A DNA stretch of 64,000 bases, taken from Planctomycetota bacterium (GTDB taxonomy: Bacteria > Planctomycetota > Planctomycetia > Planctomycetales > Planctomycetaceae). The stretch is taken from assembly GCA_023417655.1 (NCBI GenBank), contig JAEZFD010000066.1, forward strand, positions 62,001 through 126,000. The letters run 5' to 3'. Under the pieces are notes generated by a model. It did no database searches, was not told the DNA's origin, and saw only the letters and a program-made list of their open reading frames with translations. Position numbers and translations under genes: made by a program. This document shows, in pieces, positions 10,962-19,180 of this stretch. Positions within the stretch are counted from its first letter, which is position 1, and each line of letters begins with the position of its first letter.

Positions 10962-11840
10962 TTACTCAATGATCTTGCTGATCGGGAACTCGACGATTCC
11001 ATTTGCTCCGGCCGCTTTCAGACGGGGAACAATGGAGCGAACGATGTGTTCATCGAGGATCGTGTTCACGGCGACCCATTCCGGATCAGAGAGTGAAGCG
11101 ACCGTCGGATCTTTCAGAGCAGGCAGTGCTGCAAGAACCTCCTGCAGATCACCTCGGCGGACGTTCATCATCAGTCCGACTTTGCCTTCAGCGGCGAGAC
11201 AGGACTGCAGCATCAGCGAGATGCTCTGCAGCTTCTCCCGCTTCCATTCATCGTCCCAGGACTGCTTGTTGACGATCAGGCGGGTCGTGCTCTCGATCAC
11301 CTGATCAACGATGCGCAGGTGATTCGCTCGGAGCGATGACCCGGTTTCGGTCACTTCCACAATGGCATCAGCCAGTCGGGGCGGCTTCACTTCCGTCGCG
11401 CCCCATGAGAATTCGACTTCAGCGGTCACACCATGCTTGGCAAGATAAGCCTGCGTCAGCCCGACCGCTTCAGTAGCGATTCGTTTTCCCTGCAGATCCT
11501 GAACGGTCTGGACAGGGGAATCTTCAGGCACACACAGGACCCAGCGGACGGGACGGCGGCTGGTCTTGGAAAAGACCATCTCACAGACTTCATGAACGTT
11601 GGCCTGAGTCTCCATGACCCAGTCATATCCAGTGATGCCGGCATCGAGAATTCCGTCTTCGACGTACCGAGCCATCTCTTGAGCACGAATCAGGAGGCAT
11701 TCGATTTCCGGATCGTCGATAGACGGATAATACGACCGGGAAGAAAAGGTGATTTTGTATCCCGCCTTGCGAAACAGCTCAGCGCAGGCCTCCTGCAGAC
11801 TTCCTGCCGGGATCCCCAGTTTCAAAATTTCTTCCGCCAT
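10962..11840 (-). CDS. hisG: ATP phosphoribosyltransferase, long form
   Basis: HisG is the first enzyme of histidine synthesis, joining ATP and PRPP to give phosphoribosyl-ATP. From the ATG at 11840 (preceded by GAGGAAA) the product has 292 residues, the size of the long form, which carries its own C-terminal ACT-like regulatory domain and needs no HisZ. Recognisable blocks are MAEEILKLGIPAGSLQE, the PRPP-site region DAIVEVTETGSSLRANHLRIVD, and the regulatory tail DPEWVAVNTILDEHIVRSIVPRLKAAGANGI. A longer frame reaches 11927, but that extension is basic, lacks a ribosome site and is not conserved in character. hisI lies 157 bases upstream on the same strand, so the two may be co-transcribed. 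Confidence 0.93.
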   Translation of the reverse strand: MAEEILKLGIPAGSLQEACAELFRKAGYKITFSSRSYYPSIDDPEIECLLIRAQEMARYVEDGILDAGITGYDWVMETQANVHEVCEMVFSKTSRRPVRWVLCVPEDSPVQTVQDLQGKRIATEAVGLTQAYLAKHGVTAEVEFSWGATEVKPPRLADAIVEVTETGSSLRANHLRIVDQVIESTTRLIVNKQSWDDEWKREKLQSISLMLQSCLAAEGKVGLMMNVRRGDLQEVLAALPALKDPTVASLSDPEWVAVNTILDEHIVRSIVPRLKAAGANGIVEFPISKIIE

Positions 11841-11996
11841 GGATTTCCTCAGACTCGTTCGATTAGACCATTTTGATTTTTGATCTGACTGTTTTCGCCA
11901 CGCGGAACGCAGGCTCTCATCAATCAAAACGCGGCCTGCGCAGGCACTTGAAAGAGCACACGACTCTCGGCCAGCAGATGCAATTGGGCCGTCAGA

Positions 11997-12380
11997 TTAT
12001 TTTTTCGCGTACACAACGTTCGGATCGAAAACCCGTTCCCCTTCCACAGAGACCGCCGACGTCGCCGGATCAATCTTGCGGAAAAAGCAGCTTTGGAAGC
12101 CCTCGTGACAGGCTGCACCACCAACTTGCCGTACCTTGACGAGGAGCGTGTCGGCGTCGCAATCAAAATAGATTGCTTTCAGTTCCTGCACATTCCCGCT
12201 TTCTTCCCCCTTGCGCCAGAGTTTCTGACGGCTGCGGCTGTAATAGCAGACGCGCCCCGTCCGCAAGGTTTCCTCATAAGCCTGCTGGTTCATATAGGCC
12301 AGCATCAGCACCGTTCCGCTGGCTTCGTCCTGAGCGATCACGGGAATCAACTCGGATTTCTGGAAATCGGGACCATTCAC
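11997..12380 (-). CDS. hisI: Phosphoribosyl-AMP cyclohydrolase
   Basis: HisI opens the adenine ring of phosphoribosyl-AMP in the third step of histidine synthesis. It is the stand-alone cyclohydrolase, about 127 residues, without the HisE pyrophosphatase domain. Conserved metal-binding motifs are GRVCYYSRSRQKLWRKGEESGN, FDCDADTLL (Asp ligands) and GGAACHEGFQSCFF (Cys ligands). GTG at 12380 has AGGA 9 bases upstream; a TTG three codons earlier at 12389 is the alternative. It sits directly upstream of hisG. The remaining his genes are not in the window. Confidence 0.94.
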   Translation of the reverse strand: MNGPDFQKSELIPVIAQDEASGTVLMLAYMNQQAYEETLRTGRVCYYSRSRQKLWRKGEESGNVQELKAIYFDCDADTLLVKVRQVGGAACHEGFQSCFFRKIDPATSAVSVEGERVFDPNVVYAKK

Positions 12381-12969
12381 GGAACGCAATCCTGGCTGGA
12401 AAGAATAAAAGATGATGCCTGCTGATAGCCGGGGGATACACAGTCGCGAGAAATATTTCGTCTCCGCGACCTTGTGGGGCGCCAGATTTTCGCCAGCCAG
12501 AACCGATTAACTCCTCCGACGGACTCCTCCGCGTGAAGGCATCTCGGCTCATGACCTGCCAGACTGGCCGCACCTACAGTGAATCGCCACTGTAGCAGGC
12601 GAGAAGCAATCACTCTACCGGACGCCTGCCCTGCCCCCCGGTTCGAGAAAATTCTCACCAATGTGAACGGTTTTAAGGAACGATCGGCGGGATGGAAACG
12701 GATTCCCGGTCAGAGGGTGCACGGATCCGATAAGATTCCTTTGCATCACCCCGCGCATTATCTAACATGCAACCGATTCCATCAGGTTGAACCGAGCCCG
12801 CAGGTCCGTCCAGGATCGAGACGCGGGATTTTGACGGCTGCCTGACCGGACGTCGCTGCGAACCGGTTCCGGAAGTGAACCGCTGCAATTTGCTCCATTC
12901 GATCAGCGACGACGAGACAACACTCCCGACACAGACGACATTTCACGGTTTCAAAGAACGGATTGATCC
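12381..12969. other. 590-base divergent intergenic region between hisI and cysC
   Basis: No gene is recognised. It must hold the divergent promoters of hisI (minus) and the APS kinase gene (plus), but no clear -35/-10 pair stands out. Short open frames here have proline/arginine-rich, non-protein-like composition. Confidence 0.4.
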
Positions 12970-13638
12970 ATGGCAAGCGAAGGCGGCAACATCACCTGGC
13001 ATGAGCACAAGGTGAGCAGCGATTCACGCAAGAAGCTCAACGGCCACAAGGGAGCCGTCATTTGGTTTACAGGTCTCAGCGGATCCGGCAAGAGCACGAT
13101 CGCCAACACTGTTGACCACAAGCTCCACGCTCTGGGTGTGCGAACCTATGTTCTGGACGGCGACAACATTCGCTTCGGCCTGAACAAAGACAAGAAGTCA
13201 CTGGTCGAAAAGTGCGGCTACACCGAAGAAGCCGGCGCCCGATTCGGCGTTGGATTTTCTGCTGAAGACCGCATGGAAAACATCCGCCGCATCGGAGAAG
13301 TTTCCAAGCTGTTCTCAGATGCCGGTCTGATTACCCTGACCGCGTTCATCTCTCCATACCGCATGGATCGTGACGCTGTTCGCGCGATCCTGCAGCCAGG
13401 CGAATTCATCGAAGTGCTCGTCGACGCCAAGCTCGAGATCTGCGAAACCCGCGATCCAAAGGGACTCTACAAAAAAGCCCGCGCAGGCGAACTGAAGGGC
13501 TTCACCGGCATCGACGCTCCTTACGAAGCTCCTGAGAAGCCAGAACTGGTTCTCGATTCCAACAACAAAGGGATCGATGAACTGGCCGACGAAGTAGTCG
13601 CCTACCTGAAGAACAACGGCTACCTGTCCCTGTCGTAA
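12970..13638 (+). CDS. cysC: Adenylyl-sulfate (APS) kinase
   Basis: APS kinase phosphorylates adenylyl sulfate at the 3' position to make PAPS, for sulfate assimilation or for sulfation. The protein has 222 residues. The P-loop GLSGSGKST is at residues 35-43, followed by the APS-kinase blocks YVLDGDNIRFGLNKD, RRIGEVSKLFSDAGLI, TAFISPYRMDRD and CETRDPKGLYKKARAGELKGFTGIDAPYEAP. These are full-length and intact. No sulfate adenylyltransferase (cysN, cysD or sat) is adjacent, so this gene stands alone, perhaps serving sulfated-polysaccharide or sulfolipid metabolism. A strong terminator follows at 13743-13788. Confidence 0.95.
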   Translation: MASEGGNITWHEHKVSSDSRKKLNGHKGAVIWFTGLSGSGKSTIANTVDHKLHALGVRTYVLDGDNIRFGLNKDKKSLVEKCGYTEEAGARFGVGFSAEDRMENIRRIGEVSKLFSDAGLITLTAFISPYRMDRDAVRAILQPGEFIEVLVDAKLEICETRDPKGLYKKARAGELKGFTGIDAPYEAPEKPELVLDSNNKGIDELADEVVAYLKNNGYLSLS

Positions 13639-13742
13639 GCCCCCGCCTCGCTGAAGATCGCCAGGAAAAACCCGGCGGCACCGCAAAGTCTACCCGACTT
13701 CGCCAGTCAGCGAGCCCGATTCACGACAGAATCAAAAATCTG

Positions 13743-13788
13743 GCAACGACGATCGAGAGCCCTGTCTCGCGATCGTCGTTGCTGTCTT
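13743..13788 (+). terminator. Rho-independent terminator after cysC
   Basis: GCAACGACGATCG (13743-13755) pairs perfectly with CGATCGTCGTTGC (13770-13782), a 13-bp stem with a 14-base loop, followed by TGTCTT. It lies 104 bases after the cysC stop. Confidence 0.75.
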
Positions 13789-14289
13789 GATGGGCCTCAG
13801 AGTCAGGCAACCCTCCTCTCACGCCTCTCCGTGTAGGCGTCTTCAGAAGCCGCGATTGCCCTTCCTCGCAACAACGCGACAAACCGCAGAATTTGTCGCA
13901 TTTCGCTCCCATGCGGCTGTTCGACAACTCTGTTCAACCGGGCGACTGAATTGACCAACCAATTCACAGGACGCCTGATGAATTCCCAGTGAATTTACTG
14001 GTGAAACGTGCTTTCAAAACTCGTGCAACTGCATGCCGCGGTTGACCTTCGCGACTTCGGCCCATTGAAGCGACTGCCCGAATCGAGCTTGCAATCCGTC
14101 ACAGTGAAGGCGTTGAACTGATCTGCCCCAAGGCCACTTCTGCTCCTCTCGTACGGACAGTTTGAACCGCACCACAGGGACACTTCGAGCCCCCTCAGGA
14201 ACGTCAATCAGGAGGGGGCCCGGACCGTCTCACCGCATAATTTCTGCGGAAAATGTGAGCTTTTTGCGAAGTTTGTCCGGTCAATGTAA

Positions 14290-14318
14290 TTGACAATGCG
14301 AAACACGCGGATTCTACT
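14290..14318 (+). promoter_or_regulatory. Putative sigma-70 promoter of the HU-like gene
   Basis: TTGACA (14290-14295), a 17-base spacer and TCTACT (14313-14318) lie 58 bases upstream of the HU start. The -35 is perfect and the -10 matches four of six consensus positions, with ideal spacing for a highly expressed gene. Confidence 0.5.
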
Positions 14319-14376
14319 TAGCCTGCATTTCCCGGTAACTGATCTCTCTCGGATGCCATTTTGAAAGGAGCCAACA

Positions 14377-14688
14377 ATGGCCGAAAAGGCGTTGACGAAG
14401 ACACAAATTCTGAACGAACTGTCTGAGCGCACTGGCGTTGCCAAGAAAGACATCGCAGACGTTCTCGAAAAGCTGGAAGGCTTGATCGAAGAAAGCCTGG
14501 GCAAGAAGGGTCCAGGGGTCTTCACTCTCCCCGGCCTGATGAAAGTGGCAATCAAGACTCGTAAGGCTCAGCCAGCTCGCGTCGGTCGCAACCCACAGAC
14601 TGGCGAAGAAATTCAGATTCCGGCCAAAAAGGCCAAGAAGGTGGTGAAGGTCACCGCCCTGAAGAAGCTGAAGGAATTTGTCCACTAA
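14377..14688 (+). CDS. HU-family DNA-binding protein
   Basis: This is a 103-residue basic protein of the HU/IHF family, which bends and compacts DNA as dimers. The N-terminal helices (MAEKALTKTQILNELSERTGV, DIADVLEKLEGLIEESL) are followed by the beta-arm region with RVGRNPQTGEEIQIP, the arm-tip signature of the family, and a lysine-rich end (KKAKKVVKVTALKKLKEFV). The insertion GKKGPGVFTLPGLMKV and the lysine tail differ from classical HU (90 residues) and resemble planctomycete HU-like proteins. AAAGGAG (from about 14364) gives a strong ribosome site. It is monocistronic: promoter immediately upstream, dnaA 1 kb downstream. Confidence 0.92.
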   Translation: MAEKALTKTQILNELSERTGVAKKDIADVLEKLEGLIEESLGKKGPGVFTLPGLMKVAIKTRKAQPARVGRNPQTGEEIQIPAKKAKKVVKVTALKKLKEFVH

Positions 14689-15011
14689 TCCTGAATTTCC
14701 CTACTGCATCGGCTTGTTCCAGTGCATCAGCTTCGATTCAGGAAGCTTGCCTTAAGATAACGGACCGGATGTCAAATCCTCCGGACGTGAACTCAGGTCT
14801 GGTCGCTCTCCGGAGCGACCTGCCGGGCCTGAAACGCTTGTCGAATGCAACTGCTCGCAATGACAGGAACTCGGTTGACTCGAGCCCTGCCATCGCAGCG
14901 GTCGCAGGGTGGTTCCAGAAGTCACCATTGGGCCGCCCATTGCGGACTCTGACGACATCGAACAAGCAATTGACGACGATCGCCAGTCCCGATCTTTCTG
15001 CGAAAATCTCA

Positions 15012-15046
15012 ACGGCCCCGATCGACTTGATCGGGGCCGTTTGCAT
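15012..15046 (+). terminator. Rho-independent terminator 325 bases after the HU gene
   Basis: ACGGCCCCGATC (15012-15023) pairs perfectly with GATCGGGGCCGT (15029-15040), a 12-bp GC-rich stem with a 5-base loop, followed by TTGCATTTG. The distance from the HU stop is unusually long for that gene's terminator. Confidence 0.75.
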
Positions 15047-15457
15047 TTGATGACCTCTCCGGTGATGTCAATGCCCTGCTGCCCTGCGCTCGATCATTTT
15101 CTCACTTCGAGGCCACTCAATTCGCGCTCTTCGAACAGCTCTTACATGAATCGCAAGCGACACAACTTTCGCAATTTCTCTTCATCGTCAAAACAAGAGT
15201 CTTCGCACGCTTCCAACGTCCCATCCGATGTGCGCCCAAAGCGATTTCATCAGACAAAAGACTGGGTCTGAAGTGAATTCTGGTGATCCGTCGCGAACTG
15301 CGCCTGGCCGCGTCGAAGGCGTCAGTGCGGTGATCATTAACACCTTTTAGACATAGGGTCTCTCTTCCAAAAAATTGTTCATCGCCGCAATTGTCGACTC
15401 TGCAAGACGATTGACGGTCCCTCCCCAATTCATGAGCTGTTCACCGTTGATTTACGT

Positions 15458-15485
15458 TTGACTAACATTGGCTGCCGGGTAGGAT
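15458..15485 (+). promoter_or_regulatory. Putative dnaA promoter
   Basis: TTGACT (15458-15463), a 16-base spacer and TAGGAT (15480-15485) lie 218 bases before the dnaA start. Five of six -35 bases and a plausible -10 match consensus; no other support. Confidence 0.35.
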
Positions 15486-15702
15486 CAGCCACGTTGAGTT
15501 GAGTTCATCCATTCCCGAAACGTCGCCCGTTCTGACGACGTTTTGCCAATTGTCCAGCGACAGTCTTCGACGTGTCTGATCTGTGACGTATCGTGAAGTA
15601 CGGAATGCGATCCTGGCGTGTGTGGCCAGCTGATTTGTGTTCTTTCTTGTTCACGCCGCGGTCGATCATACGCAGGGATTCTGCGCGCTAAAGGGTTGCA
15701 AG

Positions 15703-17268
15703 ATGCCACCCGTCCTATCCTCTCCTCGGACTTCGAAAAGCAATGGTCGAGAGCCCTCGCTGGCACAAACTCAGATTACACTGACGCACTCTTCACGAGC
15801 GGGATCTTCCCCTGAGGCAGAGTCGACCCGTAAAGAGTCGCAGCTGGATGCATTGCGCTCCGCCTTGCGCTCTCATCTGGGGACGCGTCGATACCAGAAC
15901 TGGTTCGGAACCGGCAGTCGACTGACTCTGTCCGGTGCCGCGCTGACACTGAGCGTTCAAAGTCCGTATCTGGTGAAGTGGATTCAGCAGCAGTTCGAAC
16001 GCAAGTTGCTGGAGATCGCCGCCCCGATCATCGGACCCGACGTCACCCTGACCTACGAAATTGGGACCGAAGCCCCTGCGGCCGCGACAGAAGAGCCTGC
16101 CCAGACACTTTCTCTCAAGCCAGCATTGGCGGTAACGACCGAGTCAGGTGGGTCACAAGCCGCGCCGCAGCAGACCAGTCTTTCGCGACGAACCTCCTCT
16201 GCCCCTGCTCCACAGGCGGTCCATGGTCGCTCCAAGCGCGTCTATTCCTTGACAGACTTCGTGGTCGGAGAATCCAATTCGCTGGCGATGGCTGGCGTGC
16301 AGCAGTTCCTGTCTGATCCCGGTTCAGTCTCTCCTCTGTATCTGCATGGCGGAGTTGGTAACGGGAAGACCCACCTGTTGGAAGGACTCCGCGTCCGACT
16401 GCGAAAAGAATCGCCGCACCTGCAGGTTCTGCACCTGACAGCGGAGCACTTCTGTAATTACTTCACTCAGGCTTTGAACGCCCGAACCCTGCCGAGCTTC
16501 CGACTGAAATTCCGCAGCGCTGATGTCCTGTTGATGGATGACATCGAGTTCTTCGACGGCAAGAAGGGATTTCAGGAAGAGTTCCTGCACACTCTGAAAC
16601 AGTTCGAGCAGGAAGGCCGCAGTGTGGTTGTGACCTCGAGTCGGCATCCTCGCCTTCTGACACAGTCCTCTGACGAACTAGTCAGTCGATTTCTGTCAGG
16701 GCTTGTCTGCCGGATCGAAGCCCCTGACCATGCGATGCGGAAAGAAATCGTGCAGCGGCGGGCGGATCGCCTGAAAGCGAAGATGACGCACGATGCCCTC
16801 GAACACGTTGCCAAGCGATTCACCAGCAACGTTCGTGAACTCGAAGGGGCAGTTAATGTCCTCGCCACCTGGGCTCAGATGTCCAATAGTCGAGTCACCG
16901 TTCAGGTTGCCCGAAAGTTGCTGGGACGTCTGGAACGCGATTGCGTTCGACTCGTGCGGGTTTCGGACATCGAAGCGACCGTCTGTGAGTTCTTCAATGT
17001 GAAGCCAGACGAACTGAGATCTTCGTCCCGCAAGCAGTCGATTTCACAGCCGCGCATGCTCGCCATGTACCTGTCGCGTAAGTTGACCCAGTCTGCCTAC
17101 AGCGAGATTGGCGAGCATTTCGGCGGACGGAATCATAGTACTGTCATGTCGGCCGAAAAGAAGATCGCGACGCAGTTGACCGCTTCTCACACTTTGAAGA
17201 TCGGTTCAGAAACCTGGTCTCTCAGTGACCTGCTTCAGACTCTGGAAGAACGAATTAAGGCCGCTTAG
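15703..17268 (+). CDS. dnaA: Chromosomal replication initiator protein DnaA
   Basis: DnaA is the AAA+ protein that opens the replication origin. From ATG 15703 (AAGGG nearby) it has 521 residues. Domain I (residues about 45-115: LRSHLGTRRYQNWFG..., LVKWIQQQFERKLLE) is followed by a poorly conserved linker. The AAA+ domain carries Walker A GGVGNGKTHLL (near residue 217), Walker B VLLMDDIEFF (near 276) and the sensor region RFTSNVRELEGAVNVL. Domain IV holds the DNA-binding signature GGRNHSTVMSAEKK (near 476). The first 40 residues are extra and serine-rich. Unlike most bacteria, dnaN does not follow; the next gene encodes an exported propeller-like protein. Confidence 0.95.
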   Translation: MPPVLSSPRTSKSNGREPSLAQTQITLTHSSRAGSSPEAESTRKESQLDALRSALRSHLGTRRYQNWFGTGSRLTLSGAALTLSVQSPYLVKWIQQQFERKLLEIAAPIIGPDVTLTYEIGTEAPAAATEEPAQTLSLKPALAVTTESGGSQAAPQQTSLSRRTSSAPAPQAVHGRSKRVYSLTDFVVGESNSLAMAGVQQFLSDPGSVSPLYLHGGVGNGKTHLLEGLRVRLRKESPHLQVLHLTAEHFCNYFTQALNARTLPSFRLKFRSADVLLMDDIEFFDGKKGFQEEFLHTLKQFEQEGRSVVVTSSRHPRLLTQSSDELVSRFLSGLVCRIEAPDHAMRKEIVQRRADRLKAKMTHDALEHVAKRFTSNVRELEGAVNVLATWAQMSNSRVTVQVARKLLGRLERDCVRLVRVSDIEATVCEFFNVKPDELRSSSRKQSISQPRMLAMYLSRKLTQSAYSEIGEHFGGRNHSTVMSAEKKIATQLTASHTLKIGSETWSLSDLLQTLEERIKAA

Positions 17269-17605
17269 GGTTGTCGCTCAACCGGACAACCACGGACCTC
17301 GTTCCAATTGAGAAACATGTTCGCTTGCAAGCTGAGCTGATTCTCATTCGCGGAGGGAAATGGACTTCCCTCAAGCATGGCGACCTCTGCATGAGTCGCG
17401 TGCCAGCAGAACAACTTCTCAACCCGACTCAATCTCTTCCCACCGACCGCCTCACAGCTGGCGGAGCTGCCTTCGCAACAGTGATCTGCTGCAGCAGTTT
17501 CATCGGCATGGTCCGGTCACTTTATTCAGGTCGACGCATAAGCGAGTTTCGCTAAATCACCTCCTCCAGTATGCTGATGACCGCCCTGTCACAGAAAGAG
17601 AAGCC
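17269..17605. other. 337-base stretch between dnaA and the next gene
   Basis: Nothing recognisable is seen: no terminator hairpin with a T-run, no DnaA-box cluster, and no coding frame with protein-like composition. Confidence 0.4.
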
Positions 17606-18394
17606 ATGCAGCGACGCCTTTTTTTCTCTGTCAGAAACCTTGCCATCTTCAGCTTGACTCTGCTGGGAATGACTTCCCGCTCACAAGCGGACTGGGAGCA
17701 GACTGGCTCGATTGCTGCTCCCGAAGCAAGGCAGGCGGCGGCAGCTGACGAGAAGTCCGTCTATGCCATCGATAACAAAGTCGTCGTTCGCTATGACCGC
17801 GAGACGGGCGAGAAGCTTGCGACCAGCACCGGTCCAGCGTGGCATCTAAATAGCGGCTTCATCCTCGATGTAAAGATGTACTGCGCTCACTCCAACTACC
17901 CCATGAAACCGGAACAGAGTGAAATCAAAGTTCTCGATCTGCAGTCGATGGAACTGAGTGAGTTCAAGTCATTTCCGGATCCGCCTGGCAGTATCACCGT
18001 CGTCCTGAAGAAAGACGGCCACTGGTGGTGCGTCTTCGCGCACTACAAAGAAGACAACGCGAAGACACTGCTTGTGAAGTATGACGACAAGTGGAATGAA
18101 CTCGCCCGATGGACGTTTCCGGAGTCAGTGATTTCAGGCCTTGGAAATTACAGTATTTCCGGAGCCATCTGGTCAGGTGAAGAATTACTCGCGACCGGGC
18201 ACGATGAGAAGCTGATCTATCGCCTTCAAGTTCCTGAAGGCTCGTCAGTCGTTCGGCATCTTGGAACCGTAAAGGCCCCGTTCACTGGGCAGGGGATCGC
18301 TGTCGACCCAAATACCGGAGGACTCATTGGAATCAATCGGAAGAACAAAGAGGTCCTGTTCGCGATGCCGAAGCAGATGATGAAAGCGAACTAA
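17606..18394 (+). CDS. Exported beta-propeller-like protein of unknown function
   Basis: This is a 262-residue protein starting at ATG 17606, with AAAGAGAAG just upstream. A signal peptide (RRLFFSVRNLAIFSLTLLGMTSRSQA-DWEQ) is followed by short beta-rich repeats: SVYAIDNKVVVRYDRETGEKLA, ITVVLKKDGHWWCVFAHYKE, GQGIAVDPNTGGLIGINRKNKEVLFA. These are the kind seen in six- or seven-bladed propellers and SMP-30/WD-like folds. The length fits four or five blades, so it may be a partial propeller. No catalytic residues are obvious. It is convergent with the redoxin gene, with a single base between the stops. Confidence 0.6.
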   Translation: MQRRLFFSVRNLAIFSLTLLGMTSRSQADWEQTGSIAAPEARQAAAADEKSVYAIDNKVVVRYDRETGEKLATSTGPAWHLNSGFILDVKMYCAHSNYPMKPEQSEIKVLDLQSMELSEFKSFPDPPGSITVVLKKDGHWWCVFAHYKEDNAKTLLVKYDDKWNELARWTFPESVISGLGNYSISGAIWSGEELLATGHDEKLIYRLQVPEGSSVVRHLGTVKAPFTGQGIAVDPNTGGLIGINRKNKEVLFAMPKQMMKAN

Positions 18395-18395
18395 A

Positions 18396-19046
18396 CTATT
18401 GGGCCGGTCGCGGGCGACGTTCACGGGCGTAGCGGACCCGACACCCGCGAGCGATCACCTCTTTGACCTCAGGTGTTTTCCCTGCCAGCGCGGCGGCGAC
18501 AGCGTCTTCGACATAACGTTTCTGCACCTGAGTCACGTCGGTGGCGTCGTCCATCGCCCCCATGTAGACCACTTTGCGATCAGCATTGAGGACATAAAAC
18601 TCGGGAGTGAAGACCGCTCCGTAATCTTTGGCAGTCTTCTGCGATTCGTCATGCAGATAAGTGAACCGCAGCTTCTGTTCGGCAACCCGAGTCTTTAAAG
18701 CTGGCAGCTGGTCTTCCGCGATCGTGTTGGCACTGATCGCGATGACAGCGACATCCGGGTTGGCGGCGAGTGAGTTGATTCGCTGTTCATAGTCCCGGGC
18801 GGTCGGGCAGCTGATGCACGTGAAGACGAGAACGACCGCGCGCTTTCCTTTGAAATCGCTGAGTGAATACGACTTCCCGTCGGCTCCCGGCAGATCCTTC
18901 CAGTCCGGAGCGGGATCCCCAATGGAAAGCACTTCATTAAATTCGCCCCCCAGCGAAGAGCTGGTGAGGGATTGCTCAACCGAGACTCCTCCGGACGCGA
19001 GCCCAAGGGAAGTCACTACTGCGATCAACCACTGGCGTCGGCGCAT
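18396..19046 (-). CDS. Exported thioredoxin-fold redoxin (TlpA/AhpC-like)
   Basis: This is a 216-residue protein with an N-terminal signal-like segment (RRRQWLIAVVTSLGLASGG). The redoxin domain reads LSIGDPAPDWKDLPGADGKSYSLSDFKGKRAVVLVFTCISCPTA. It has a CxxC (CISC) at the active-site position, and the cis-proline region is AVFTPEFYVLNADRKVVYMG. It probably acts as a periplasmic thiol-disulfide reductase or peroxidase. Planctomycetes have many such proteins next to exported propeller proteins. The C-terminal tail is basic (RVRYARERRPRPAQ). The substrate is unknown. Confidence 0.82.
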   Translation of the reverse strand: MRRRQWLIAVVTSLGLASGGVSVEQSLTSSSLGGEFNEVLSIGDPAPDWKDLPGADGKSYSLSDFKGKRAVVLVFTCISCPTARDYEQRINSLAANPDVAVIAISANTIAEDQLPALKTRVAEQKLRFTYLHDESQKTAKDYGAVFTPEFYVLNADRKVVYMGAMDDATDVTQVQKRYVEDAVAAALAGKTPEVKEVIARGCRVRYARERRPRPAQ

Positions 19047-19082
19047 CGGACCACTCGCTCAACTGAAAGACAGGGGATCGAG

Positions 19083-19122
19083 AAAAACAGGGCAGCGAGG
19101 AAACGGATTCCGCACTGCCCTG
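19083..19122 (-). terminator. Rho-independent terminator of the PQQ-propeller gene
   Basis: On the minus strand CAGGGCAG (19122-19115) pairs with CTGCCCTG (19095-19088) and is followed by TTTTTCTC. It lies about 60 bases after the stop at 19181. The 19-base loop contains a further small pairing. Confidence 0.7.
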
Positions 19123-19180
19123 CTTGTGTCACTGTTCAGGGACCACCTTCATCAGGTGATCTCGGAATCACAGTCGAAGA

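Larger units (their letters stand above)
13639..14376. other. 738-base non-coding stretch between cysC and the HU gene
   Basis: It contains the cysC terminator (13743-13788) and the HU promoter (14290-14318). The remainder, including GC-rich sequence around 14200-14230, shows no credible coding frame, tRNA or recognised RNA. Confidence 0.5.
14689..15702. other. 1-kb non-coding region between the HU gene and dnaA
   Basis: It contains a perfect terminator hairpin (15012-15045) and a promoter-like element (15458-15485) for dnaA. I looked for TTATCCACA-like DnaA boxes as evidence of oriC and saw no cluster. Open frames here are arginine/serine-rich and cross the hairpin, so I do not call them genes. 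A transcript ending at the hairpin without an obvious coding sequence is possible. Confidence 0.45.

Noticed and set aside
14769..15050. Plus-strand frame of 93 residues after the HU gene
   Set aside because: It runs straight through the terminator hairpin at 15012-15040 and has no ribosome site or domain pattern.
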